Positions 35,265-43,868 are shown, counted from the stretch's first letter. The stretch is DNA of 64,000 nt from Thiovibrio sp964588325 (GCA_964588325.1 CAZPOR010000010.1:68778-132777), one strand, 5' to 3'. The notes: generated by a model not told the origin, from the letters alone. Numbers and translations are program-made.

Positions 35265-35729
35265 TCATTTTTTCCCGAGGGGACCTTTCCGGTCGGTGGT
35301 CTCGGGGAAAGGTGTCAGGCAACAGGTCTCTTCCTTCGCCAGGGTGGCAAAATCCGCCTCCTGCAGGGTTGCCCGAAGCTGTCGGTTGGCCGTGTTCCAG
35401 ACCTGGTGCACGGTGCAGAGCGGGCTGTTGTGGCAGGATTCCGGCCGGCCAACGCAGTCGTTGAGGGATATTTCGCCGATGATCGCCTCGATGACCGCCA
35501 ACAGAGTGATCTCCGAAGGGTCGCGCAACAGGCGGTAGCCGCCGTTCGCGCCCTGCTGGATGTCAATGATTCCGGCCCTGGCAAGCTGCTGGGCGATTTT
35601 GGCGAGGAAGTGCGGCGGCACATCGGTGCGCACGGCAATCTCTTTTCTGCTGACCAGCGTTCCCTTGCCATGTCTGGCGAGGTGCTGAACGCAGCGTATT
35701 CCGTATTCTCCGGCGCGGGTAAGTCGCAT
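35265..35729 (-). CDS. Rrf2 family transcriptional regulator
   Basis: A 154-aa regulator with winged helix MRLTRAGEYGIRCVQHLARHGKG, VSRKEIAVRTDVPPHFLAKIAQQLARAG and GANGGYRLLRDPSEITLL. Three Cys in DCVGRPESCHNSPLC fit an Fe-S cluster ligand set, as in IscR, NsrR or RsrR. It may sense oxygen, NO or cluster status and probably controls the neighbouring DUF4492-cydAB genes on the same strand. ATG 35729 is the family start; an in-frame upstream start adds nine residues without support. Confidence 0.9.
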   Translation of the reverse strand: MRLTRAGEYGIRCVQHLARHGKGTLVSRKEIAVRTDVPPHFLAKIAQQLARAGIIDIQQGANGGYRLLRDPSEITLLAVIEAIIGEISLNDCVGRPESCHNSPLCTVHQVWNTANRQLRATLQEADFATLAKEETCCLTPFPETTDRKGPLGKK

Positions 35730-35878
35730 GGCACAGTCCAAAGTTAAAAGAGACATATAAGATATTTTTAGTCTTATATCGAGTCCGGGGCATGGTTGTC
35801 AAGAAAAAATGCAGGAATATTTCGAGCGGGCGGGAGGCACAAGTGGGTTGTGCGTTGTGTGAGGTGAGGCGGAGCAGG

Positions 35879-36826
35879 TCAGGCAGCGGATTTTTTTTGG
35901 TATTTGTGTGCGGTGGCGATGCATTTGCTCCGGTATTTGAGCGTGGTGAGGCCGTAGCGGATAACCCCCGAGACGCTGCCTACGGTGTCGGCCAGCGAAA
36001 GCGACATTTCGAGGAGCGGGAGCATCTTGATGGGAAAGAGGTTTTTGAATCGCCGGGCCATGACATGGGGCGGCCTTTTGTAGCAAATATCCCGGATAAA
36101 GAGATTGGAAAAAACCGCAAGGTTTTGCAGGATATGCAGTTCGTCAACCAGGGATTCCGCTTCCGGAGGGTTGGGATCCATGCAGGCGACAATGGTGTCG
36201 GAAAAATTCCAGAAGCGGGCAATCTCCTGGCCGATCTCATGGAAGGTGAGCTGCTTGAACATCAGGCGGCACATGGCATCCTCGGAACTGCCACTGGTCG
36301 TTCCCGCCTCAATGCGCCGGTACACATCCGGAAAATAGATGGTCATGATAATGCGGCCCAGGTCATGCAAAAGCGTGCAGACATAGGCCTCTTCCGGCGA
36401 AACAGGGATTTTGTATTCCTGGACCACAAGCTTGCTGAGATTGGCGCTGAGCAGCGAGATCGCCATCTGCTGGCTCAAGCTGTCTTTATCGCCGCCGGAT
36501 TTGAGGAACTCCTCGATAAGGCTGATGGAAACGGCAAGCTCCCGGACAACATCGAGGCCAAGGGCGGCCACGGCCCGATCGATGGTGGTAATGCGCGCCC
36601 CGCGAATATAATAGGCCGAGTTGGCAACCTGGAGAACCTTGTTGGTGAGCGAATAATCCTTGAGGATAACCTTGGAAACACAGGCTGTTAAAGCGCGCTT
36701 GTTGAGGGTTATCTTCAGAACCTCATTGACGTGCCCGGAGATGGCTGGAAGTTCGCCCAGATTCATCTTGGCGAAGATCTCGGTGAGTTTTTGATTTTTT
36801 ACAATCGAACTGGTGTCGTGCTCCAC
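35879..36826 (-). CDS. HDOD domain protein
   Basis: A 315-aa signalling protein. The HDOD domain (about 20-220) shows LGELPAISGHVNEVLKI, KDYSLTNKVLQVANSAYY, the AVAALGLDVVRELAVS helix and LLHDLGRIIMTIYFP, where the HD pair is kept. HDOD proteins act in stress and c-di-GMP-linked signalling but the catalytic status is uncertain. The C-terminal third is helical and ends with a basic patch. It is monocistronic and precedes nothing obviously related. Confidence 0.85.
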   Translation of the reverse strand: MEHDTSSIVKNQKLTEIFAKMNLGELPAISGHVNEVLKITLNKRALTACVSKVILKDYSLTNKVLQVANSAYYIRGARITTIDRAVAALGLDVVRELAVSISLIEEFLKSGGDKDSLSQQMAISLLSANLSKLVVQEYKIPVSPEEAYVCTLLHDLGRIIMTIYFPDVYRRIEAGTTSGSSEDAMCRLMFKQLTFHEIGQEIARFWNFSDTIVACMDPNPPEAESLVDELHILQNLAVFSNLFIRDICYKRPPHVMARRFKNLFPIKMLPLLEMSLSLADTVGSVSGVIRYGLTTLKYRSKCIATAHKYQKKSAA

Positions 36827-36982
36827 GCGCTCCCTTTTATATGAAAACCGGCTAACAGGTTAAGCTCTAAAAACACAAAAACAAAGAGATGCGATCCTCG
36901 GGCATGAAATATACCATTTCATAACCCGGAAAGCAATGGCAGGAAGGGCAAGGAAGGAGGCGGGCACGGCAAAGGCTGCATT

Positions 36983-37678
36983 TTACGGGGCAACGGGCGC
37001 GAGGGCGGCAAGGGCTTCACGGACAAGCTGGTCGGCTGTAACCGTGCTTAGGCTGTGGTCCGCATACAGGAGGAATTCCGTGGTATCCCCGAGGCAGCGC
37101 GCGATTTTTCCGCCAGCCTCAGTGGCCCGGAGCTGTCCCAGGGCTCGGGCGGCCAAGGCCCGGACCATTTGCTCTTCCGATTCGAGGTAGGGGAGGAGGT
37201 ACCGGTCCGCCTGCCAGGATCGGAGCAGATCCGGGCGTACTTGGGCCACCCGCGCCACTCCCCACATCAGGCCGCGCTGGAGGGCAGGAAGTTCGAGATA
37301 AAAGCCGTCCTCCCGCATGAAGGCGACGAGGATCTTGGTATATTCCTCTGCCAGCCCGGCATGCAAGGCCAAACATTCGGCCATGGCCTCGGGGGCGCCC
37401 CAGCCGATGCCGCCGGATTCGTCGTTGAGGCTCCACATGAAGCGGCGCATGACCACCCTGGCCGCTTCCATGTCCTGGTCGGCAAGACGGGCCACGGTGG
37501 CGCCCATGGCGGTGATCGCGTGCCAGCGGGTTTTTGGGTCTGCGTGGCAGATGCCGGAGAACAGGGCGTTGAGCAACGTTTCGGGAGGATGCGCGGACAG
37601 CTCGGAGAGGATTCGCTCGACGTCCGGCCCGGGGAGCAGGGCAAGAACGGTTTTTTTGAGGTTTCTCTGGCCTGCCAT
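36983..37678 (-). CDS. DVU0298-like HEAT-repeat protein
   Basis: A 231-aa all-helical protein with repeated helix pairs such as LLNALFSGICHADPKTRWHAITAMGATVARL and a later RALAARALGQLRATEAGGKI, typical of HEAT-like repeats. The segment RRFMWSLNDESGGIGWGAPEAMAECL is a strong signature I associate with the DVU0298 family of sulfate reducers. The biochemical role is unknown. It starts 67 bases after the flavodiiron oxidase stop and may be its operon partner. Confidence 0.75.
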   Translation of the reverse strand: MAGQRNLKKTVLALLPGPDVERILSELSAHPPETLLNALFSGICHADPKTRWHAITAMGATVARLADQDMEAARVVMRRFMWSLNDESGGIGWGAPEAMAECLALHAGLAEEYTKILVAFMREDGFYLELPALQRGLMWGVARVAQVRPDLLRSWQADRYLLPYLESEEQMVRALAARALGQLRATEAGGKIARCLGDTTEFLLYADHSLSTVTADQLVREALAALAPVAP

Positions 37679-37745
37679 GTCGACTCCTTTCCAGAGAAGA
37701 GCCTCCTGCCGGCCGGCAAGGACGGGCAGGAGGCAGAAGGAATTC

Positions 37746-38939
37746 CTATTTCTTCATTGCCGCGGCCACGGCGCTGCCCAGCTCGGAGCACGCCTTGAGC
37801 GTGTCGTGGGTGGGGACGTTTTTGATCTTGACCCCCTCGCCGGCGATTTCAAAGCCCATGTCCGTCATGTGCCCGGTGAGGTGTTTTACCGCCTCGCCGC
37901 TCCAACCGAAGGAGCCAAAGGCGGCGCCGATCTTGTCTTTCGGGCGCAGCCCCTTCATATAGGTGATGATGTCGGCCATGGCGGGCATGATGTTGTTGTT
38001 CAGGGTCGGCGAGCCGAGGATAACGGCGCGTGCGTCCAGCACCTCGGTGATGATGTCGCTGCGGTGGTTTCTGCGGGCATGCAGCATCTTCACATTGGTG
38101 ATCCCGGACTGGAGCAGGCTGTTCATCACTCCTTTGGCCATCTTTTCGGTGCTGTGCCACATGGTGTCGTAGATGATGACCGCCTTGTTCTTTGTTTCGC
38201 CCCGGCTCCAGCGGTCGTAGGCCTCAAGGATGCTCTGCGGCGAGGTGCGCCAGATCACGCCATGGTCCGGGGCGATCATCTCGATTTCGAGGCCCATTTC
38301 CTTGACCTGGGCAAGCAGCTTCTGGACGATGGGCGAGAAGATCATCAGAATGTTGGCATAGTACTTGGCCGTATGCACCATGAGTTCATGGGGGTCCACC
38401 TCGTCGTCGAACCGTTCCGAGGTGGCCCAGTGGTGTCCGAAGGCGTCGCTCGATATGAGCAGCTTGTCCTCCGGGATATAGGAGAACATGCTGTCCGGCC
38501 AGTGGAGCATCTTGGTTTCAAGGAATTGCACCGTTTTCTTGCCGAGGCTGATGGAGTCTCCGGTGGCCACGACTTCGAACGGCCAGTCTTCCCGGTGAAA
38601 ATGTTCGATCAGCGCCTTCTTGCCCATGGGCGAGCAGAAGATTTTTTCCGGCTTGATGAGGTCGATCAGCTCCGGCAGGGAGCCGGAGTGGTCCATCTCC
38701 ACATGGTTGACGATGATGTAGTCGATCTTGCTCGGGTCGCCCAGGACCTGGTAGAGATGGTGGATCAGATCGCCCTTTACCTCTTTTTTCACGGTGTCGA
38801 ACAGGGCGACCTTCTCGTCCTTGACCAGATAGGCGTTGTAGCTGGTGCCCTTTTCCGTGGAGTAGCCGTGGAAGTCCCGGATGTTCCAGTCCACGGCGCC
38901 GACCCAGTAGATGTCTTTTTTGATTTCTATCGCAGCCAT
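37746..38939 (-). CDS. roo: FprA-type flavodiiron protein (rubredoxin:oxygen oxidoreductase)
   Basis: A 397-aa soluble enzyme reducing O2 to water or NO to N2O. The metallo-beta-lactamase domain has the diiron ligand motif NHVEMDHSG (HxExDH) near residue 80, a further His in MLHWPDSMF and APDHGVIW. The C-terminal flavodoxin domain (about 255-397) begins AVIIYDTMWHSTEKMA and binds FMN, with GSPTLNNN. Electrons come from rubredoxin, which is not encoded nearby. It lies downstream of the ferritin gene beyond a terminator, forming part of an oxygen-defence island. Confidence 0.95.
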   Translation of the reverse strand: MAAIEIKKDIYWVGAVDWNIRDFHGYSTEKGTSYNAYLVKDEKVALFDTVKKEVKGDLIHHLYQVLGDPSKIDYIIVNHVEMDHSGSLPELIDLIKPEKIFCSPMGKKALIEHFHREDWPFEVVATGDSISLGKKTVQFLETKMLHWPDSMFSYIPEDKLLISSDAFGHHWATSERFDDEVDPHELMVHTAKYYANILMIFSPIVQKLLAQVKEMGLEIEMIAPDHGVIWRTSPQSILEAYDRWSRGETKNKAVIIYDTMWHSTEKMAKGVMNSLLQSGITNVKMLHARRNHRSDIITEVLDARAVILGSPTLNNNIMPAMADIITYMKGLRPKDKIGAAFGSFGWSGEAVKHLTGHMTDMGFEIAGEGVKIKNVPTHDTLKACSELGSAVAAAMKK

Positions 38940-38955
38940 GTTGTCCTCGCTTGTT

Positions 38956-38986
38956 AAAAAAAACTGCCGACCGTTTGGGTCGGCAG
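38956..38986 (-). terminator. Terminator of the PerR-to-ferritin operon
   Basis: On the minus strand CTGCCGACC and GGTCGGCAG pair around a short loop and run into eight T. It lies between ferritin (ends 39063) and the flavodiiron gene (starts 38939), so the latter's start must come from its own promoter or from read-through. Confidence 0.8.
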
Positions 38987-39062
38987 GGGTCCGCTTTTTT
39001 TAACCAAAGTTTGCGCTTTTTGCAAAGAGCAATTGCCCTTCTGGCGGAAAGTGGGAAAGATG

Positions 39063-39578
39063 CTACTCTCCCAAAGCCTGCGGCGGGGTAAAGACCCGTT
39101 GGCCCAGGGTGGCGTCCAGGGTGAACAGGGCGGTGGCGTCCTTGCCGATGAGCTTGAGCTTGTCGAGCACCGCGCCGACATTGGCCTCCTCTTCCACCTG
39201 TTCCGAGACAAACCATTGCAGGAAGATGTTGGTGGCGTGGTCTCGCTCGTCCAGGGCCAGGTTGACCAGGTTGTTGATCAGCCCGGTCACCTTCTGCTCG
39301 TGGCTGAGAACATCCTGAAAGACATGCAGGGTCGATTTCCAGTCGGTGGGCGGCTGCTTGATGGCCTTGAGGGCCACGCGGCCGCCCCGTTCATTGACAT
39401 ACCCAAAGAGCTTCATGCCGTGGAACCATTCCTCCTGGGTCTGGGCCCGCATCCACTGCGCCGCGCCGGGCAAGCCGACGGAGTCGAAATAGGTGGACAT
39501 GGACAGATACATGTAGGAGGAATAGAATTCCGCATTGATCTGCTCGTTGAGAGCTTTTTCCATGGTTTTGCTCAGCAT
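39063..39578 (-). CDS. ftnA: Ferritin
   Basis: A 171-aa four-helix protein storing iron and removing the fuel for Fenton chemistry. Ferroxidase ligands can be placed in NEQINAEFYSSYMYLSMSTYF (Glu), QTQEEWFHGMKLFGYVNERGG (Glu, His) and DVLSHEQKVTGLINNLV (Glu). HATNIFLQWFVSEQVEEE completes helix D. ATG 39578 starts one base before the desulfoferrodoxin stop region, so the genes are tightly packed. The length matches bacterial FtnA rather than bacterioferritin. Confidence 0.93.
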   Translation of the reverse strand: MLSKTMEKALNEQINAEFYSSYMYLSMSTYFDSVGLPGAAQWMRAQTQEEWFHGMKLFGYVNERGGRVALKAIKQPPTDWKSTLHVFQDVLSHEQKVTGLINNLVNLALDERDHATNIFLQWFVSEQVEEEANVGAVLDKLKLIGKDATALFTLDATLGQRVFTPPQALGE

Positions 39579-39579
39579 A

Positions 39580-39954
39580 TCAGGCCTTCCAGAGTCCGTG
39601 GAGATTGCAATATTCGCGGGCGCTGACGGAGGGAGCGTCCACGGCGAAAAAGGCTTCCGGAGCATCGCCGGGCTTGAGGAACTGGCGGTACGCTTTGTCC
39701 CCGGCGATGAGCTCGATCCATTCGATGTGATGCTTTTCCTCCATGGGATGGGCCACTGCCCCCACCTTCACCTTATAGCCGCCCGCCACCTTCTCGATCA
39801 CCGGCACATGTTTTTCCTTTGCCGCATCCACGGTGTTCTCGGTTTGCAGGGTCATGGGCTGGCCGCAGCAGACGAGTTCGCCCACTCCGCCGTGCAGAAC
39901 TTCGACGATGTTGCCGCATATTTCACATTTGTACACTTGCAGTTTTTCAGCCAT
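39580..39954 (-). CDS. dfx: Desulfoferrodoxin (2Fe superoxide reductase)
   Basis: A 124-aa enzyme reducing superoxide to peroxide without making O2. The N-terminal desulforedoxin domain has Cys at YKCEICGN and ELVCCGQPM for the first iron. The catalytic domain shows His ligands in KHVPVIE, VAHPMEEKHHIEWIEL and the Cys/His pair in REYCNLHGLWKA. All ligands appear intact. AAGGAGGAACG precedes ATG 39954. It follows the rubrerythrin remnant and precedes ferritin. Confidence 0.97.
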   Translation of the reverse strand: MAEKLQVYKCEICGNIVEVLHGGVGELVCCGQPMTLQTENTVDAAKEKHVPVIEKVAGGYKVKVGAVAHPMEEKHHIEWIELIAGDKAYRQFLKPGDAPEAFFAVDAPSVSAREYCNLHGLWKA

Positions 39955-39971
39955 GATCGTTCCTCCTTGGG

Positions 39972-40300
39972 TTACCAGTTTTCGCCATGCAGTTCGAAAT
40001 GATCTCGGGATGCGCGCAGGCCAGGCATTTCTCCGGGGCTTCCGGGCCGTGGTGGAGATAGCCGCAGTTACGGCACCGCCAGGTTACCTTGTCTTCTCTC
40101 TTGAAAACCCTCCTTTCTCGATGTTGGCCATGAGATCCAGGGAGCGTTTTTCATGCTGTTTTTCCGTCACTCCAATGGCCATGAACACCCCGGCTCTATC
40201 GGGAAAACCTTCTTCCCTGGCAATCGCGGCGAATTCCGGGGACATGACGGCGTGCTCAAGGAGCTCATGGAGGGGCCTTCCTGCGTCAAACGCGATGATG
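39972..40300 (-). pseudogene. rbr: Rubrerythrin remnant with two frameshifts and lost N-terminus
   Basis: Three reading-frame pieces together spell the second half of rubrerythrin: SPEFAAIAREEGF and EKQHEKRSLDLMANIEKG; then VFKREDKVTWRCRNCGYLHHG with CLACAHP (rubredoxin-like CxxC pair); then DHFELHGENW and the TAA at 39972. The frame breaks at 40108-40110 and at 40007-40009, each a run of three identical bases where a fourth would restore the frame. The first 80 or so residues of the diiron domain are missing, since only 77 bases of poor similarity lie before the perR stop. As read it cannot make a working enzyme; sequencing slips could explain the shifts but not the missing start. Confidence 0.8.
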
Positions 40301-40376
40301 TCTTGGTAAAGTGATTGTGTTCGTATTGTACATGGTTCTCTGCGGTCTGTGTAGGAAAAAGCAGGCCGGGGGGAAA

Positions 40377-40775
40377 TCAGGGCTGGCATTCCGGACAGAG
40401 GCCGGTGAACTCCAACCGGTGTCTGAGAATCTTAAAGGAGGTCAGTTCGCCTGCTGCTTTTTCCACATTAAAGTCGGGGGGGAGATCAAGGTCGTCAACC
40501 CGGCCGCAATGGTTGCAACGCACATGGTAATGGATATGGGGGGCGCCGTCAAAACGCTTTTGGGTGCCGCCGATATCGAGTTTTTGGATGATCCCGCACT
40601 CGGACATGATCTCCAGGTTACGGTAGACCGTGCCCAGGCTGATTTTGGGCAGCCGCTTGCGCACCATCTGGTAGAGTACGTCGGCAGTGGGGTGCGAGGT
40701 TACGCTGCACAGCTCATCAAGGATGATCTGGCGTTGCTTGGTTATCCGAAGGCTGTGGTTGTTGAGCTGCGACAT
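40377..40775 (-). CDS. perR: Fur family regulator, PerR-like
   Basis: A 132-aa metalloregulator. The winged helix has RITKQRQIILDEL, HPTADVLYQMVRKRLPKISLGTVYRNLEIMSECG. HIHYHVRCNHCGRVDDLD holds sensing-metal ligands and the first CxxC zinc pair; CPEC at the C-terminus gives the second. It heads the rubrerythrin-desulfoferrodoxin-ferritin genes, all oxidative-stress functions, which favours PerR over Fur. An imperfect palindrome at 40790-40809 may be its own operator. Confidence 0.9.
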   Translation of the reverse strand: MSQLNNHSLRITKQRQIILDELCSVTSHPTADVLYQMVRKRLPKISLGTVYRNLEIMSECGIIQKLDIGGTQKRFDGAPHIHYHVRCNHCGRVDDLDLPPDFNVEKAAGELTSFKILRHRLEFTGLCPECQP

Positions 40776-40789
40776 ATTGTCCTCCTTGT

Positions 40790-40809
40790 TTGATAATAGT
40801 TCTTATTAC
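40790..40809. promoter_or_regulatory. Possible Fur/PerR box before perR
   Basis: TTGATAATAGTTCTTATTAC contains AT-rich half-sites GATAATA and TATTA that mirror each other, as in Fur/PerR boxes. It lies 15-35 bases before the perR start. The match is loose. Confidence 0.35.
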
Positions 40810-41063
40810 AGGAGGATCAAGGGATCCGCAAGATTTTTTTGCTTGGCATTGTGCCGGGCCATGCAATAATGGTGCTGTGCATGGAGAGGATCCGGCAGTC
40901 ATGGAAAAACACAGTCTTACAGCAGGAAGGCTTCGGGGCCTCCCTTTCGGGAAGTAAAGGCGTTTTCTGCTGGCGGAGCGGGGTATTTTTTTTCGTCGTT
41001 GGGCGATGGTGGCTGCGGGCACGCTTCCAGCCCGGCGAAACTGCATGTCTGCAAGGGTGTCAT

Positions 41064-42011
41064 ATGCCGCGTGCGCCACTCTATCTTGCCCTTCACGCCT
41101 CCGGCGAGCTGCTTCTCCGGAGGGATGCGGCCCGTGAACGGCTTTCCTTCTGCCACCTCTGTCCAAGGCGTTGCGGAGTAAACCGCTTGGCTGGGGAAAA
41201 GGGCTTCTGCCGCACCGGCAGACTGGCCGTGGTGGCGGCCCATCATCCCCATTTCGGCGAGGAAGCCCCCCTTGTAGGGCATGGTGGCTCGGGCACCATC
41301 TTTTTCACCGGCTGCACTCTCGGCTGCGTCTTCTGTCAAAACTACGAAATAAGCCATGCGGGGGAAGGGAAAGAGGTCACTGCTCCGCAACTGGCGGAAA
41401 TGATGGTGCGCCTTGCCCGGCAGGGCTGCCACAACATCAATCTGGTCACGCCCAGCCATGTGGTGGCGCAGATACTGGAGGCGTTGCCCCTTGCCGTCGA
41501 GGGCGGGCTTTCGGTGCCTCTGGTCTACAATACCGGCGGTTATGACGAGGTGGAGACCCTTCGGCTGCTGGAAGGGATAATCGACATCTACATGCCGGAT
41601 TTTAAGTTTTGGTCAGAAAACAGCGCCCGCCGCTTTGCCAAGGCAGAGGATTACCCGGCTAAGGCCAGGCTGGCCATTGGCGAGATGCACCGCCAGGTGG
41701 GGGATCTGGTGATCAATGACCAGGGGCTTGCCGAGCATGGCCTTCTGGCGCGTCATCTGGTCATGCCGGAGGGATTGGCCGAAACCCGGGAGATCTTCGG
41801 CTTTCTGGCCAGGGAAATCTCGCCTGCCACGTATGTCAACGTGATGGATCAGTACCGTCCCTGCGGCCGGGCCATGAACTTTCCGCCCCTTGACCGCATG
41901 CTGCTGCCCCAGGAGTATCGCCAGGCACTGGAGCCGGCCGGTCAGGCAGGGCTGGCCCGGCTTGAGCAGCGGGATTTTCTCGCCGTGCTTCGAGCCTTGG
42001 GCGTGGTCTGA
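41064..42011 (+). CDS. Radical SAM protein, PflA-like (COG1313 type)
   Basis: A 315-aa enzyme. FFTGCTLGCVFCQNYEISH carries the CxxxCxxC motif for the SAM-binding 4Fe-4S cluster. Before it, CHLCPRRCGVNRLAGEKGFC has extra Cys that may hold a second metal, as in this subfamily. VYNTGGYDEVETL and DIYMPDFKFW belong to the partial TIM barrel. It resembles glycyl-radical activating enzymes but no glycyl radical enzyme is nearby, so the substrate is unknown. ATG 41064 was chosen for its AAGGGTG site and family start. Divergent from perR with 288 bases between, in which no other gene is seen. Confidence 0.82.
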   Translation: MPRAPLYLALHASGELLLRRDAARERLSFCHLCPRRCGVNRLAGEKGFCRTGRLAVVAAHHPHFGEEAPLVGHGGSGTIFFTGCTLGCVFCQNYEISHAGEGKEVTAPQLAEMMVRLARQGCHNINLVTPSHVVAQILEALPLAVEGGLSVPLVYNTGGYDEVETLRLLEGIIDIYMPDFKFWSENSARRFAKAEDYPAKARLAIGEMHRQVGDLVINDQGLAEHGLLARHLVMPEGLAETREIFGFLAREISPATYVNVMDQYRPCGRAMNFPPLDRMLLPQEYRQALEPAGQAGLARLEQRDFLAVLRALGVV

Positions 42012-42042
42012 ATCCCGGCCTGGTTCAGCGTTTTCGGGGCGG

Positions 42043-42627
42043 CTAGAAGGTGCCCACCACTGCGGCATCCGTGGCAAGGTCCGCGGGCTCCTGGAGAGGG
42101 CCGAGGGGGTTCTTTTTGTACACCTCTCCTTCGATGCGGGGTTGTCCGTCCCAGAGTTTGTACACCACCAGGTCGTCCACCAGGACAATGAAGGCGGAAA
42201 AGCGCCAGCCGGTCTGGTGGGCCTGGCGCTTGAAGCGCAGGAGATCAAGAAAAAGATTGCCCTGCCGCTGGCTTTTAAGATTTTGGGTCTTCAGTTCATA
42301 GGCGATACAGGAATCCGTCGCCTCCACGCAGCCCTGTAGCCCTTGGGGCAGATCGGCCTTGGTGATATTGGTGTTGGGCATGAATTTGGCGATGATGGCC
42401 AGATAGTTGAGAATCTGGATGTTGGCGGTTTGGTAGGGGTCGAAGCCAAGCTTTTGCAGGTCGTTTTTTGTGGTTGAGAAGGGAACGATCAGGTCAAAGG
42501 AAGCCTTGACCTGATCAAAGCTGTCCCAGCGGGATTCGTCCGTGGTTTTGGCCACCGGCAGCATGGTCCCGCAGCCTGAAGTCAGGCAGAGAACAAGGGC
42601 GAGCAGGATGGAGGTATGCAGGCGCAT
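42043..42627 (-). CDS. Putative lipoprotein of unknown function
   Basis: A 194-aa exported protein. Start 42627 follows AAAGAGG and gives a signal peptide LLALVLCLTSGCGT with a likely lipobox Cys. The mature part has DSFDQVKASFDLIVPFSTTKNDLQKLGFDPYQTANI, which looks like the SmpA/BamE-like pattern of a 'hinge' of conserved Leu-Gly-Phe, though weakly. A pair of Cys (CVEATDSC) may form a disulfide. Family unknown. It follows the yhdH gene on the same strand after 37 bases. Confidence 0.65.
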   Translation of the reverse strand: MRLHTSILLALVLCLTSGCGTMLPVAKTTDESRWDSFDQVKASFDLIVPFSTTKNDLQKLGFDPYQTANIQILNYLAIIAKFMPNTNITKADLPQGLQGCVEATDSCIAYELKTQNLKSQRQGNLFLDLLRFKRQAHQTGWRFSAFIVLVDDLVVYKLWDGQPRIEGEVYKKNPLGPLQEPADLATDAAVVGTF

Positions 42628-42664
42628 GGCGGACCTCTTTCCGCTGGTGTGGGGAGAGCCGGGA

Positions 42665-43663
42665 TCAGGCATCGAGATTGAGGATCACTCGCCCCTTTTG
42701 CTTTCCTTGTAGAATAGATTCGATATGTTGGTCAAGCTCCTTGAGCGAAATTTCCGTGGTGATCCGTTCGAGCTGCGGCAGCCGCCAGCAGGTGGCGATC
42801 TTTTGCCAGATGGGGATGCGGGCCGCCATGGGGCATTCGGCGCTGTCGATGCCGATGAGGCTTACACCCCGCAGGATAAAGGGGTAGACATTCAGGGGCA
42901 GGTCCGGGGAGGCGACGTTGCCGCAGCAGGTGACTGCGCCGCCGTAGCGGGTGGATTTGATGGCCGTGGCCAGGATCTCGCCCCCCACCGTGTCGATGAC
43001 TCCGCTCCATTTTTCCTTGAGCAGCATCCTTGCGCTGCGGTCGAGGCTGCTTTCCCGCGAGACAATCTCCTGGGCGCCCAGGTCGCGCAAAAAGGGTTCC
43101 TGCTCCGGTTTTCCGGTTACGGCGGCCACGGCAAAGCCGCTCATGGCAAGCATGGCCACGGCCATGCTGCCCACACCGCCGGTGGCGCCGGTGACCAGAA
43201 CCTTGCCCTGCTCCGGCAGCACCGGGTACCGCTGCAGACGGTCAACGGATTGGGCCGCGGTAAACCCGGCGGTGCCGTAGATCATGCTCTCCCGCAGGGT
43301 CAGCCCTGCGGGCAGCGGCATGACCCATGCGGCCGGAACCCGGATGTACTGGGCAAAGCCGCCCGAGGTGTTCATGCCGAGATCGTAGCAGGAGACAATG
43401 ACCGCGTCCCCCGGGGAAAAAGCGGGAGAACCGCTTGCCGCCACCTCGCCTGCCGCGTCGATGCCGGGGGTGTGCGGGTAGCGGCGGGTGACGCCCCGGT
43501 TGCCCGAGGCAGAGAGAGCGTCTTTATAGTTGAGCGACGAGTAGCGCACCCGGACCAACACCTCGCCCGGCGGCAGATCGCTGAGATTTCTGGTGACGAT
43601 ACCCCGCTGGAATTGGCCGGGGGCGGGTTGGGTGACGACCATGGCTTGGAAGGTGCTCGGCAA
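42665..43663 (-). CDS. yhdH: YhdH/YhfP family NAD(P)H oxidoreductase (acrylyl-CoA reductase-like)
   Basis: A 332-aa zinc-free medium-chain dehydrogenase/reductase. SSLNYKDALSASGNRGV, PGIDAAGEV and the nucleotide-binding VLVTGATGGVGSMAVAMLA are clear. GGEILATAIKSTRYGGAVTCCGN and GIDSAECPMAARIPIW are YhdH/AcuI hallmarks; AcuI reduces acrylyl-CoA with NADPH. TTG 43663 is proposed as start because AGGAG sits seven bases before it and it yields the family N-terminus MPSTFQAMVV; ATG 43642 lacks a site. Divergent from the EF-G paralogue. Confidence 0.88.
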   Translation of the reverse strand: MPSTFQAMVVTQPAPGQFQRGIVTRNLSDLPPGEVLVRVRYSSLNYKDALSASGNRGVTRRYPHTPGIDAAGEVAASGSPAFSPGDAVIVSCYDLGMNTSGGFAQYIRVPAAWVMPLPAGLTLRESMIYGTAGFTAAQSVDRLQRYPVLPEQGKVLVTGATGGVGSMAVAMLAMSGFAVAAVTGKPEQEPFLRDLGAQEIVSRESSLDRSARMLLKEKWSGVIDTVGGEILATAIKSTRYGGAVTCCGNVASPDLPLNVYPFILRGVSLIGIDSAECPMAARIPIWQKIATCWRLPQLERITTEISLKELDQHIESILQGKQKGRVILNLDA

Positions 43664-43856
43664 CGGGATGCTCCTGTGTGCTGTGATGCAGAAAAAACGG
43701 GTAATCCGGAATAGTTGCAAGGAGGCACTATACCATGGAGCCGCCGGGAAAGCCACCATCTGTCACGGCGTCCGGGCCGGGAAAAAACTGTCCGGCTTTG
43801 GGAAAAAAATCTGCTGGACGCTCCTCTTTTTTGCTATCCTGAAAGTAATGCAAATT

Positions 43857-43868
43857 CCCCCCCCCCCC
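43857..43868 (+). repeat. C12 homopolymer upstream of the EF-G paralogue
   Basis: Twelve consecutive C lie 51 bases before the ATG at 43920, within the divergent region of yhdH and the EF-G gene. Such a tract may slip and alter promoter spacing, or may be a sequencing artefact. Confidence 0.7.

Noticed and set aside
40007..40110. Programmed frameshifts in rubrerythrin
   Set aside because: Two shifts in one short gene, no slippery heptamer or downstream structure, and a missing N-terminus point to decay or sequence error.
40084..40389. Intact small gene in place of the rubrerythrin remnant
   Set aside because: Its similarity to rubrerythrin ends where the frame breaks, and the conserved CxxC domain continues in another frame, so it is a fragment.
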